DNA of 64,000 bases from Ruminococcus sp. UBA4240 (GTDB lineage Bacteria; Bacillota; Clostridia; Oscillospirales; Ruminococcaceae): the NCBI GenBank assembly GCA_002395525.1, contig DGXE01000031.1:37138-101137 (forward strand), written 5' to 3'. The position numbers and the translations under genes are program-made. The notes under the pieces are model-generated. The model made no database searches and was not told the origin of the DNA. It saw only the letters and a program-made list of their open reading frames with translations. This document shows positions 1 to 8,863 of the stretch, piece by piece. Positions within the stretch are counted from its first letter, which is position 1, and each line of letters starts with the position of its first letter.

Positions 1-1
1 G

Positions 2-1483
2 GCATACTACAAGTTTTACGAGAAGCTGGGCTATGAAAAGACTGTCATGACAGCTATCTCAGGTGCCAGAGTAACTGAGGTCGAATGGCAGTTCAAGGAG
101 AGCCGCAAGAACATGATAAACGGCTCCGACAAGGCTACTGTAAAGGACAACATCGACACTCTGATAGAATTTCTTCTGGATGATGCCGCCACACTGGACG
201 GTACCACAAGAAGCTCTGCCGAGGGCAGCGACAGTGCCGACACCTCCTCCTCTTCGGGCAGTGCAGGCTCTGCTGCGGACTTTGCCACAGCGCTTCTTGT
301 AATAGTTCGTGAAGGGCTTGAAGCCATACTCGTTGTGGTGGGCATTATAGCCTACCTTACAAAGATTCGCCGCAGAGACGGCATAAAGATGGTCTATGCA
401 GGCTGTCTGCTGGGTATCGCTGCATCTATCATAGCTGCTGTCATCATCGGCAAGTTCCTTGGCGGTGCGGATATTTCCCAGGAGATAATCGAGGGTATTG
501 CAGCACTTGTGGCTGTGGTCGTGCTTTTCTGGGTATCCAACTGGATGCTTGGCAAAACAGAGGCTGCCGCATGGGAAAACTACATTGAGGGCATGGTAGA
601 GGTCAGCGCCACAAAGGGCAATATGTGGGGGCTTGCGTTTGCAGCTTTCCTGGCAGTGTTCAGAGAGGGTGCGGAGACAATACTCTTCTATCAGCCGCTG
701 CTTACCGGTGACGGGGATCACTCGTCTGTATGGACAGGACTTGTTTGCGGCGTGCTCATACTTGCCTGCGTATATGTGCTGATAGTGAAGTTCAGTGTAA
801 GACTTCCCCTGGGTCCCTTTTTCAAGGTCACCACAGTATTCATGATGGTGCTTTGCGTAAGCTTTCTGGGAGGAGGGCTCCACTCACTGCTTGTGGAGGG
901 CGGCATCGGAGATACTTTGCCCAACGCAAGGATAACCTGGCTTGAACCCTTCTGCAACAGTTTTGACACCCTTTCCGCTGTGCTTGGCATATATCCCTTC
1001 ACCATTACCTTTGTGCCCCAGGTCATACTCACTGCTGTCTGCGTTGTGACATGGATCATCGCAAGGAGAAAACTGGCACGTGATTCCTACTTTGAGGGCG
1101 AAAGGCTCAGGGCTGAATCCGAGTCTGCTGCCAAGGCGGTCAGTGCTGAGGATTTCATAAACCGCACAAGCGGGCTTACCGCATTGCAGAAGGCAAGGAT
1201 ATATGATGCAGTCGCTTCTGCAAGAATGTCCGCCGGTGAGATCACGGAGGGCTGGGAGAAGATCGCACCCGCTGACAGGGCTCAGATATTAAAGGCTGTA
1301 CGCAGCTTTGACGAGCAGAATGAAAAGGCGGCTCAAAAGCAGAAGAGGCTTGATGAAAAGTTCGCTCCTCAGCGTGAGGCATATGAAGCGGATCGCAAGC
1401 GCCGTGAGGAAAAAGCTGCTGCAAAGGCGGCAAAGCGTCAGGTGGCACTTGACAATGCCGGAAACGACGCAGACAAAAAATGA
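2..1483 (+). CDS. FTR1-family high-affinity iron permease (5' partial)
   Basis: Membrane permease of the FTR1/EfeU family, expected to move iron across the cytoplasmic membrane. The frame is open from base 2, so the true start lies left of the window; an ATG at 47 is internal. Two Arg-Glu-x-x-Glu iron-binding motifs are visible, REGLE (codon at base 308) and REGAE (near base 670), each in a hydrophobic helix, within about seven membrane segments. The N-terminal part is an extracytoplasmic region ending in a Ser/Gly-rich linker; the C-terminal ~130 residues are charged, Lys/Ala/Glu-rich and probably cytoplasmic coiled coil. It is followed 58 bases later by a P19-type lipoprotein, the classic partner of this family, so a ferrous/ferric uptake role is well supported. 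Confidence 0.93.
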   Translation, partial: AYYKFYEKLGYEKTVMTAISGARVTEVEWQFKESRKNMINGSDKATVKDNIDTLIEFLLDDAATLDGTTRSSAEGSDSADTSSSSGSAGSAADFATALLVIVREGLEAILVVVGIIAYLTKIRRRDGIKMVYAGCLLGIAASIIAAVIIGKFLGGADISQEIIEGIAALVAVVVLFWVSNWMLGKTEAAAWENYIEGMVEVSATKGNMWGLAFAAFLAVFREGAETILFYQPLLTGDGDHSSVWTGLVCGVLILACVYVLIVKFSVRLPLGPFFKVTTVFMMVLCVSFLGGGLHSLLVEGGIGDTLPNARITWLEPFCNSFDTLSAVLGIYPFTITFVPQVILTAVCVVTWIIARRKLARDSYFEGERLRAESESAAKAVSAEDFINRTSGLTALQKARIYDAVASARMSAGEITEGWEKIAPADRAQILKAVRSFDEQNEKAAQKQKRLDEKFAPQREAYEADRKRREEKAAAKAAKRQVALDNAGNDADKK

Positions 1484-1541
1484 TGCCAAGCGGCATAAGG
1501 CCGTGTGCATAGATAATCGTATCCATATAGGAGGAAAAGTC

Positions 1542-2174
1542 ATGAAGAAGTTTACTTCTATCGCTGCAATCGCACTTTGCGGTGCTATGGCACTTGCTGC
1601 CACAGCTTGCAGCAGCACAAATCAGGCAGCTGATACCACCGTATCCGCTGATGAGCCCACTGTTTCTGCAGATGTTGCAGCACCCGGTGACGTTGCCGGT
1701 TTTGAGGAGTTTGAGATCGGTGAGGATCAGGAACTCGGCGGCGTTCTCAATGTAGGCGGCGTTTATTTCCAGCCCGTTGAGATGGTTCCCTCTGCAAATG
1801 CAGGTCTTTCAGTTTCCGAGGCTCAGTGTCACATCGAGGCTGATATCCACGCACTTGCTGACAACGGTCTCGGCTTTGGTACAGGCGACTTCGTTCCCTA
1901 CCTCTCCGTATCCTACGAGATCACAGATGCTTCCGGCAATGTTGCTACATCCGGCAACTTCATGCCCATGAATGCTACCGATGGTCCTCACTACGGCGCT
2001 AACGTTGTTATCGGTGAGGCTGGCACATATCATGTAAAGTTCACCATCAAGAGCCCTGAGGATGCAGGCTATCTGCTCCATGTTGATGAGGCTACCGGTA
2101 TGCCCGGCGCATCCTTCTGGTCTGAGCCCCTTGTTGCAGAATGGGATTTTGAATGGACTCCCGTTGAGTGGTAA
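1542..2174 (+). CDS. P19/Tp34-type iron transport lipoprotein
   Basis: 210-residue exported protein of the P19 (Fe2+ transport, Tp34) family, which binds metal outside the membrane and feeds the adjacent FTR1 permease. The start is set by a strong AGGAGG just upstream of ATG 1542; a longer frame from 1308 overlaps the permease and is not credible. The N-terminus is a lipoprotein signal with Cys23 after an Ala-rich stretch (AATAC). The mature part has a Thr/Ser/Asp/Glu-rich linker, then an immunoglobulin-like beta fold with family landmarks: an early Met/Glu/Val segment, a central HIEADIHAL stretch and a Met- and His-containing MPMNATDGPHYG stretch, which suit metal binding. Followed by a DUF2318 gene in the same order as the Campylobacter p19 locus. 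Confidence 0.9.
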   Translation: MKKFTSIAAIALCGAMALAATACSSTNQAADTTVSADEPTVSADVAAPGDVAGFEEFEIGEDQELGGVLNVGGVYFQPVEMVPSANAGLSVSEAQCHIEADIHALADNGLGFGTGDFVPYLSVSYEITDASGNVATSGNFMPMNATDGPHYGANVVIGEAGTYHVKFTIKSPEDAGYLLHVDEATGMPGASFWSEPLVAEWDFEWTPVEW

Positions 2175-2281
2175 GTCTTCTTTAAACTCAAGGCAGATAA
2201 CCTGCCGGCTTAGTATAGTTTTGTTTACGGCAAGGCGGATATTCCGTCTTGCCATAAACGCTTTTAATAAGGAGTGCTCCC

Positions 2282-3553
2282 ATGCTTGGTTATCTGATAA
2301 AGGTGACGGAAGAATTATTCGTTTTCGGCATAGTGCTCTCGCTGCTTTTTGTTGTGTCGGCACAGAGTAAAAACACCAGGAGAATGAAGTGTCTTGTCTG
2401 TGGAACAGCCGTTGGCGCAGCCGCTTCGGCAGTCATAGCCTGGCTCATGACACACACGGCCCTTATCAACAAGGGAAGGTTCAGTTTTTACCTGAATCCT
2501 GTACAGATAGTGCTGTGTATAGCCTTCCTTGTGTTTCACCTTGTGTCTGTCCATAAGAACGACAAGGATGCCGACAGTACAAAGGGTGGTATATCACATA
2601 CACTTGCGGGCGTATTCGGAGGGCTTTTCTCCTGTGCCCTTGTAATTTACAATCTGCCGGAGGTGCTTGCCTACCCGGACAACTTCATGAATGTGGATGA
2701 AAGCATATTCTCAACGGAATTCCTCTTCAAGCTGACGGGCTTTCTTCTGGGGTTTATCATTTCTGTTGTCATCTTTGCAGCCATAACACGAATATGCGGC
2801 TCCCTTGGGAAAAGGTTCAACTCCGGCGTGCTGCTTGCTGTAACACTTATCTATCTTGTGAGTATATTCGGCATATTCATGCAGTACCTTGTAACAAGGC
2901 GCATAGTAAAATGGAAGCCTGTTGTGCTATTTGTGCGGTATGTTGTGAACCATTCCGTGGTATTCATCCTTCTTGCGGCAGTAATTGCAGTGATCATTCC
3001 TCTTGCGGTATATATCGGGAATGTTACCATAAAGGGTGAATATGCAAATCCTGCGGAGCATCGCAAGCTGAAGGCGGCAGCCCGCAGCAGAAGAAGGTGG
3101 AGCGTTTGTGCTCTGATCTGTGTGCTCCTTTCCTCCTTTGTGGTAACCGCTGTCAAGGCGTATGATTCCCGTGAGGTGGAGCTTTCTCCGGCGGTGGCAG
3201 TAAAGGCATATGACGGTGTGATAAGGCTCAGCTGCGATGAGCTCAGGGACGGAGAGCTCCACAGATTTTCCTACACCTTTGACGATAATGTGACCATTCG
3301 CTTTATTGTCATACAGAAAAACGACGTTGCATTCGGCCTTGGATTTGATGCCTGCGAGATATGCGGTGAGGCGGGCTTTTATCAGAACAGATCAGGACAG
3401 GTGGTATGCAAGAAGTGTGATGTGGTCATGAATGTTGATACCATAGGCTTCAAGGGCGGGTGCAACCCCATACCCTTTGAATACAGCATTGAAAACGGCG
3501 AAATAGTTATCGAAACAGAGGCTCTTGCCGCTGAAAAGAAAAGATTTGTATGA
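2282..3553 (+). CDS. DUF2318 Fe-S-containing membrane protein
   Basis: 423-residue integral membrane protein. The first ~300 residues hold about seven or eight hydrophobic segments; the C-terminal ~110 residues form a Cys-rich domain with CEICG, then CKKCD, then a GGCNP element. This is the DUF2318 arrangement, thought to hold a metal or Fe-S centre outside the membrane. In known p19/FTR1 iron systems this gene sits directly after p19, as here, and is thought to supply electrons or handle the metal; that role is inferred, not shown. RBS AAGGAG lies a few bases before ATG 2282. It ends 13 bases before the next permease gene. Confidence 0.85.
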   Translation: MLGYLIKVTEELFVFGIVLSLLFVVSAQSKNTRRMKCLVCGTAVGAAASAVIAWLMTHTALINKGRFSFYLNPVQIVLCIAFLVFHLVSVHKNDKDADSTKGGISHTLAGVFGGLFSCALVIYNLPEVLAYPDNFMNVDESIFSTEFLFKLTGFLLGFIISVVIFAAITRICGSLGKRFNSGVLLAVTLIYLVSIFGIFMQYLVTRRIVKWKPVVLFVRYVVNHSVVFILLAAVIAVIIPLAVYIGNVTIKGEYANPAEHRKLKAAARSRRRWSVCALICVLLSSFVVTAVKAYDSREVELSPAVAVKAYDGVIRLSCDELRDGELHRFSYTFDDNVTIRFIVIQKNDVAFGLGFDACEICGEAGFYQNRSGQVVCKKCDVVMNVDTIGFKGGCNPIPFEYSIENGEIVIETEALAAEKKRFV

Positions 3554-3566
3554 CGAGGTGGCTTTT

Positions 3567-4841
3567 ATGTTCTTTCGCATGATAAGGGGCACGTTTACCA
3601 AACAGCTTGGTAAAATGCTGCTTATTGCCTTTACCATAGCCCTGGGAGCATCTCTTGCCACTGCTATGATAAATGTTATGATGGATGTGGGCAACAAGGT
3701 CAATGCAGAGCTGAAGACCTACGGTGCAAACATCACTGTAAGCCCCAAGGGCGCATCCATACTCAGTGACCTCTATGGTGTGGAGGAGGGGACAGGGGAT
3801 GATGAATTTCTCTCCGAGGAAGCTCTCCCAAAGCTAAAGACTATATTCTGGTCATACAACATAGTAGACTTCACCCCCTATCTCAAAGGCCGTGTCACCC
3901 TTGATGAAAGCGATGTGATGCTTGTGGGCACATGGTTTGATCATCACATGGAAACTCCGTCAGGGGAATCCCTTGACACAGGTATGCGGGAGATGAAAAC
4001 CTGGTGGGATATTGAGGGAGAATGGCTCACCGATGATGACGACGATGAGTGCATGGTAGGTATCGGTGCTGCACAGAAATACGGCATAGCCGCAGGGGAT
4101 ACCATTACGGTGAATAAGGGCGGCTCATCAGCTGAGTATACTGTCAAGGCCGTATTTGACACAGGCTCGGACGAGGATGACTACATCTATACCACGCTGA
4201 AGGCTGCACAGGAGCTTTTTGGCAGGCAGGGGCTCATAAGCTCCATTGAGGTAAGTGCCCTTACCACACCGGACAATGAGCTTTCCAAGAGGGCGGCTCA
4301 GGATCCGCAGAGCCTGTCCGCCGCAGACTGGGAGACCTGGTACTGCACAGCCTATGTATCAGCGATATGCTACCAGATAGAGGAGGCTATTCCCGACTGC
4401 AGCGCCAAAGCCATAAGGCAGGTTGCTGATTCTGAGGGAGCCATACTTGAAAAGATACAGCTTCTCATGATACTTATCACTGCCCTTGCCCTCATAGGCT
4501 CCGCACTGGGTATCATGAACCTTGTGGCAGCATCGGTAATGGAGCGTTCCCAGGAGATAGGGCTGTTAAAGGCTGTGGGCGCCCATGATATACAGGTCAT
4601 AGGACTTGTGCTTACAGAAATAATGCTGACGGCTGTACTTGGCGGCGTTCTTGGCTATATTGCAGGAATGGGGCTGGCACAGATCATAGGTATGACCGTA
4701 TTTTCCTCCTCCATTGCCATTACTCCTGTGTCAATGCCGCTGGTTGCGGTACTGGTGCTGTGTGTGGCACTTATCGGGAGCATACCCGCCATAAGGATGC
4801 TGGTAAAGATGAATCCCACAGAAGTTCTCCACAGTAATTGA
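3567..4841 (+). CDS. FtsX/MacB-like ABC transporter permease (iron operon, first)
   Basis: 424-residue permease with one N-terminal membrane helix (about residues 15-37), a large extracytoplasmic domain of ~250 residues, and three C-terminal helices followed by the short tail NPTEVL, the FtsX/MacB layout. ATG 3567 is preferred because GAGGTGG precedes it; a TTG at 3525 would overlap the upstream gene and lacks a site. Its extracytoplasmic domain has an acidic Asp-rich stretch (DDDDDE) that could bind metal, an inference only. It pairs with the next permease and the ATPase at 6008; the same permease-permease-ATPase trio follows p19 and DUF2318 in Campylobacter iron operons. Confidence 0.88.
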   Translation: MFFRMIRGTFTKQLGKMLLIAFTIALGASLATAMINVMMDVGNKVNAELKTYGANITVSPKGASILSDLYGVEEGTGDDEFLSEEALPKLKTIFWSYNIVDFTPYLKGRVTLDESDVMLVGTWFDHHMETPSGESLDTGMREMKTWWDIEGEWLTDDDDDECMVGIGAAQKYGIAAGDTITVNKGGSSAEYTVKAVFDTGSDEDDYIYTTLKAAQELFGRQGLISSIEVSALTTPDNELSKRAAQDPQSLSAADWETWYCTAYVSAICYQIEEAIPDCSAKAIRQVADSEGAILEKIQLLMILITALALIGSALGIMNLVAASVMERSQEIGLLKAVGAHDIQVIGLVLTEIMLTAVLGGVLGYIAGMGLAQIIGMTVFSSSIAITPVSMPLVAVLVLCVALIGSIPAIRMLVKMNPTEVLHSN

Positions 4842-4871
4842 TGCTTTTTGAGAGCGGTTAAAGGTAGACAT

Positions 4872-6005
4872 ATGAAAAGATCTTCATTTTATTTTAAAAT
4901 GGTCACGGGGGCACTGCTGCGCAAGCGTTCAAGAATGCTCGTCGCCCTGCTTGCCATTGCAGTCGGGGCTACGATAGTATCAGGGCTTATGACCATATAC
5001 TATGACATTCCCAGGCAGCTCACAAGGGAGCTGCGTTCCTACGGTGCCAACATGGTGGTAACTCCCGCAGACGGCACAAAGCTCACCTATGAGGAGATAG
5101 AAACCATACGGGCTCTGCTTCCCGCTGAAAACACGGTAGGCACTGCACCATACAGGTATGAGACAGTAACTCTCAATTCACAGCCTGTGACAGCTGCGGG
5201 TACCCAGATGAATGAGGCTGCGGCTACCTCGCCCTACTGGAATATTTCCGGAGAATGGGCGGCAGATGATTCAAGCATCATGCTTGGCAGCAAGGTGGCA
5301 CAGCTTGTAAATGCCAAGGTAGGTCAAAATGTGGAGCTTGAAGCTGACAATGGGGCAGGAGAAGGTGTAAAGAACACATATACGGTCTCCGGCATAGTGG
5401 AAACAGGCGGCAGTGAGGAAAACTTCATCTTCATGACTGATACAGCCCTTGATTCCTTTATGGGTGATACGGATTCCTTTGATACCCTTGAATGCAGCAT
5501 ATCGCTGCAGGGCGATGAGCTTTCGGGGCTTGCCGAAAGGATCAATTCATCATCGGACAGGGTGAACGCACGACTTGTAAAGCGTGTGACGGAATCAGAG
5601 GGCACGGTGCTTACAAAGCTGCAGGCTCTGATACTTATAGTCACTATCGTGATAATAGTCCTTACCATGATAAGCGTTGCCACCACCATGACGGCTGTGG
5701 TCACGGAAAGGCGCAGGGAGATAGGCCTTAAAAAGGCCATAGGTGCCAGCAACAGGGAGATAACAACAGAGTTTCTGGGGCAGGGCATCTTCCTGGGTGT
5801 ATGCGGGGGCATACTCGGCGTAGTGCTGGGATTTCTCTTTGCACAGTATGTTTCAAACAGTGTATTCTTCAGATCCGTGTCATTCATATGGGGACTGGTC
5901 CCTGTAACTATACTGAGCTCAGTGGCGGTAACGGCGGTCGCGTGCCTTATCCCCATGCGCAGTGCTACAAATATAGATCCGGCTCTTGTACTAAAGGGGG
6001 AATAA
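4872..6005 (+). CDS. FtsX/MacB-like ABC transporter permease (iron operon, second)
   Basis: 377-residue permease with the same architecture as its upstream neighbour: one N-terminal helix, an extracytoplasmic domain with the MacB-like opening ELRSYGANMVVTP, and three C-terminal helices with the conserved REIGLKKAIGA cytoplasmic loop. The related opening ELKTYGANITVSP in the upstream protein shows the two permeases are paralogues, so they probably form a heterodimer. ATG 4872 is chosen over an upstream TTG (4848), with a modest AAAGG in front. Two bases separate its stop from the ATPase start. Confidence 0.88.
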   Translation: MKRSSFYFKMVTGALLRKRSRMLVALLAIAVGATIVSGLMTIYYDIPRQLTRELRSYGANMVVTPADGTKLTYEEIETIRALLPAENTVGTAPYRYETVTLNSQPVTAAGTQMNEAAATSPYWNISGEWAADDSSIMLGSKVAQLVNAKVGQNVELEADNGAGEGVKNTYTVSGIVETGGSEENFIFMTDTALDSFMGDTDSFDTLECSISLQGDELSGLAERINSSSDRVNARLVKRVTESEGTVLTKLQALILIVTIVIIVLTMISVATTMTAVVTERRREIGLKKAIGASNREITTEFLGQGIFLGVCGGILGVVLGFLFAQYVSNSVFFRSVSFIWGLVPVTILSSVAVTAVACLIPMRSATNIDPALVLKGE

Positions 6006-6007
6006 TC

Positions 6008-6781
6008 ATGGCAGATAAAAGCAAGTCCGTTACAGCACAGGACAATGAGGATATACTCGTTCTGGAGGGCGTATCAAAGATATATGGCGAGCTCAAAGCC
6101 CTGAACAATGTGGATCTCAAAGTGAAAAAGGGCGAGTGGGTGGCTATCATGGGGCCTTCCGGCTCCGGCAAAAGCACTATGATGAACATTATAGGCGGCA
6201 TGGACAAGGCATCAGAGGGGCGTGTCATTCTTGACGGGATGGACATAACCAAGGAAAGCGCCAAAAGCCTTACCAACATCCGCCGTGACAAGATAGGGCT
6301 TATCTTCCAGCAGTTCCACATGGTAAACTACCTTACCGCCGTTGAGAATGTCATGGTGGCACAGTACTACCACAGTATGCCCGATGAGGAGGAGGCTCTC
6401 CAGGCACTTGACAGAGTAGGCCTTAAAGAGCGTGCAAAGCACTATCCCTCCCAGCTTTCAGGCGGCGAACAGCAGCGTGTGTGCATAGCCCGTGCCCTTA
6501 TCAATTATCCGAAGATACTCCTTGCCGATGAGCCTACGGGCAACCTTGACGAAACAAATGAAAATGTGGTCGTTGAGATATTCAGACAGCTCCACAATGA
6601 GGGCAGCACCATAATAGTTGTTACCCATGACCCGGAGGTGGCGGCTGTTGCCGAGCGCACCATAGTTCTTGAACACGGGCGCATCACTAAGAACATCATC
6701 AACCACAATGACTATTCAAAGCCCATTAATCTCAGGGATTATGAGGGACTGTCCGATGAAATGCTGCTGGGGAAGGGATAA
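6008..6781 (+). CDS. ABC transporter ATP-binding protein (iron operon, first)
   Basis: 257-residue MacB/LolD-type ATPase. Walker A is GPSGSGKST, the Q-loop follows GLIFQQFH, the signature is LSGGEQQR, Walker B is ILLADEPTG and the switch His is in VVTHDPEV. It should energise the two permeases encoded just upstream. This class usually drives conformational work on the outer face rather than solute channelling, so it may load, release or reduce iron at the P19/FTR1 complex. One base separates its stop from the FMN-binding lipoprotein gene, which indicates translational coupling. Confidence 0.92.
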   Translation: MADKSKSVTAQDNEDILVLEGVSKIYGELKALNNVDLKVKKGEWVAIMGPSGSGKSTMMNIIGGMDKASEGRVILDGMDITKESAKSLTNIRRDKIGLIFQQFHMVNYLTAVENVMVAQYYHSMPDEEEALQALDRVGLKERAKHYPSQLSGGEQQRVCIARALINYPKILLADEPTGNLDETNENVVVEIFRQLHNEGSTIIVVTHDPEVAAVAERTIVLEHGRITKNIINHNDYSKPINLRDYEGLSDEMLLGKG

Positions 6782-6782
6782 C

Positions 6783-7202
6783 ATGAAGAAGAAGCATATC
6801 ATACCCGCTGTGACAGGCATATGTCTTGCAATACTCACAGCCTGCTCCGCTCCTGCCTATAAGGACGGCACATACAAGGCATACAGCAGCGAGGACGAGG
6901 AAGGGGCATATGGTGAGATCACCATCACCATAACAGACGGAAAGATAAGCGACTGCACCTATCTCACATGGCAGGCCGACGGTTCCGTAAAGGATGAGAA
7001 CTACGGCAAGGTCTACAAGGGTGTGGAAAGCGAGGAATACTACAAGACTGCACAGGCGGCTGTTGCCGCTTCAAAGCAGTATGCCGCCGACCTTAAGGAC
7101 TTCGGTGATCTTGAGCTTGTAGACGGCATCTCCGGTGCCACAAGGTCATACAACCAGTTCACGGAGGCTGCCACACTCGCCCTTGAACAAGCACAGGGCT
7201 AA
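6783..7202 (+). CDS. FMN-binding domain lipoprotein, predicted flavinylated
   Basis: 139-residue exported protein with a lipoprotein signal (LTACS, Cys about residue 21) followed by a single FMN-binding domain. The motif DGISGATRSYNQF near the C-terminus matches the Asp-x-x-Ser-Gly-Ala-Thr site at which ApbE-type transferases attach FMN covalently through the Thr. No ApbE gene is in this window. Such domains carry electrons outside the membrane in RnfG, NqrC and extracellular electron transfer systems; within an iron operon the simplest guess is reduction of ferric iron or electron supply to DUF2318. That is inference. Confidence 0.85.
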   Translation: MKKKHIIPAVTGICLAILTACSAPAYKDGTYKAYSSEDEEGAYGEITITITDGKISDCTYLTWQADGSVKDENYGKVYKGVESEEYYKTAQAAVAASKQYAADLKDFGDLELVDGISGATRSYNQFTEAATLALEQAQG

Positions 7203-7235
7203 GCACTTTCGTTATAGATTTCGTAAGGAGAAGCT

Positions 7236-7658
7236 ATGGATCTTAAAAAAATAATACCTGCCGCAGTGATGATGATATTCGGTATTCTGCTCATCGCAGC
7301 AGGGCTCTTTATACTGCCGCCCTGCGATCATCTTATAGAGACTGCAAACGGCGGGGGAGTACCCATGAAATGCCACTGGTCTGTGGTGGCTGATGCAGTT
7401 CTGGGCGGCATTATCCTTTGCGGAGGCATTATGAGCCTTTTTGTAAAGAGGGATACCGCATCAGGCATATTTATGGCAATGATACCCGTATGCATAGCCG
7501 GTATTCTCATCCCTGCCTGCATAATAGGGGGCTGCTCCATGCCCACCATGAAGTGCAGGGCTCTTACCTTCCCGGCACTTTATGTACTCAACACCTTGTG
7601 CGGCATGGGGGCTGTCATCTGCTTTGTGCTGACAAAGAAAAAAGAGGAACGCAGATGA
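7236..7658 (+). CDS. DUF4418-type four-helix membrane protein
   Basis: 140-residue protein with four hydrophobic segments and little else. Two short Met-Lys-Cys motifs, MKCHW and MKCR, sit in extracytoplasmic loops together with other Cys residues (PPCDH, GGCSMP). The pattern fits the DUF4418 family, of unknown function. The Cys/Met/His residues could bind metal or form disulfides. Its last four bases (ATGA) overlap the start of the next permease, so it is surely part of the same operon. RBS AAGGAG precedes ATG 7236. Confidence 0.75.
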   Translation: MDLKKIIPAAVMMIFGILLIAAGLFILPPCDHLIETANGGGVPMKCHWSVVADAVLGGIILCGGIMSLFVKRDTASGIFMAMIPVCIAGILIPACIIGGCSMPTMKCRALTFPALYVLNTLCGMGAVICFVLTKKKEERR

Positions 7659-8863
7659 AGCCTGTAACTTCCATGACCATAGTGAAAAGCTCTCTTTTCA
7701 GACGCCCTTTGAGAAGCATAGGGCTGTCTGCTGTGGTGGCGCTGCTGTGTGCAGCCATATTCGGAGGGCTTATCCTGTCATCCTCCATGAACAGAGGGCT
7801 TGATACCCTTGAAAAGCGTCTCGGCGCTGATGTCATGGTGGTGCGGTACGGATATGAGAGCAAGGCACAGGGGGCGATACTCAGGGGAGAGCCTACTACG
7901 TTCTACCTTGATCCCGGTGCCCTTGATGCCATATCACAGGTGGAAGGGGTGGCAGCAGCTTCCCCCCAGATCTACGTGGCGACCCTTTCCGCAGGATGCT
8001 GTTCCTACCCTCTGCAGCTCATAGGTATCGACCCTGATACGGATTTTACCGTGACACCCTGGATAACAGGGCAGATAAAGGGAGCACTTGCCGACGGTGA
8101 GATAGTAGTGGGCAGCAAGATAAGTGCTGATGTGGGTTCTGAGCTTCAGTTCTTCAAGCGTGTATACAAGGTGGTAGGAAGGCTTGAAAACACGGGAATG
8201 GGCTTTGACACCTCCATATTTATGAATATAACCACTGCCAAGCAGGCTGCCCATGATGCAGCACGTGTATCCTCACAGGAGCTGCAGGACAACGACGACC
8301 TTATCTCCGCTGTGCTTGTGGATGTGGCAGACGGATATGATGTAAAGGAGGTGGCCAACAATATCCTGCGTGCCCATGCCGCAGAGTATCACCTTGACAC
8401 CGTGGTCTCGGACAATATGTTCAACGAGGTATCCTCATCCATCAGGAACTTCACATCATATATACGCTTTTTTGAGATAATGATAGCTGTCCTTACGGTG
8501 CTGATACTGCTTATAGTGTTCTCAGTCACCATAAATTCAAGGCGGGCAGAATTCTCCATGTACCGTGTCATAGGGGCAACAAAGGGACGGATATTCTCGC
8601 TTATCCTTCTGGAATCCTTTGTAATAAGCATCATAGGTGCTGTCATCGGTATAGTGGTCATGAGTGAGATAATTTTCCCCTTTTCAAACGCCATTTCTCA
8701 GAGCATAGGCGTGCCCTTTCTCATGCCCAGTGTGGCAACTATCCTTTCAGCAGTAGCTGTCAGCATCCTTGCTGCTGTTATATGCGGCCCGGGTGCATCT
8801 GCGCTCTGTGCGGCAAAATTCACCTCCAAAGAGGTGTACAGCACCATGAGGGAGGTAATGTGA
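7655..8863 (+). CDS. FtsX/MacB-like ABC transporter permease (iron operon, third)
   Basis: 402-residue permease with an N-terminal helix, a ~250-residue extracytoplasmic domain beginning LEKRLGADVMVVR, and three C-terminal helices with the MYRVIGATKGRIFSL loop. It shares an ATGA overlap with the DUF4418 gene and a one-base overlap with the ATPase behind it. The much longer frame beginning at 7418 is an artefact overlapping the previous gene. It forms a second, separate permease/ATPase module in the operon; whether it acts on iron, heme or the flavoprotein cannot be told from sequence. Confidence 0.87.
   Translation: MKPVTSMTIVKSSLFRRPLRSIGLSAVVALLCAAIFGGLILSSSMNRGLDTLEKRLGADVMVVRYGYESKAQGAILRGEPTTFYLDPGALDAISQVEGVAAASPQIYVATLSAGCCSYPLQLIGIDPDTDFTVTPWITGQIKGALADGEIVVGSKISADVGSELQFFKRVYKVVGRLENTGMGFDTSIFMNITTAKQAAHDAARVSSQELQDNDDLISAVLVDVADGYDVKEVANNILRAHAAEYHLDTVVSDNMFNEVSSSIRNFTSYIRFFEIMIAVLTVLILLIVFSVTINSRRAEFSMYRVIGATKGRIFSLILLESFVISIIGAVIGIVVMSEIIFPFSNAISQSIGVPFLMPSVATILSAVAVSILAAVICGPGASALCAAKFTSKEVYSTMREVM

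Noticed and set aside
59..883. 274-codon - strand frame opposite the FTR1 permease
   Set aside because: Shadow of the permease; composition rich in Cys/His/Tyr and no supporting motif.
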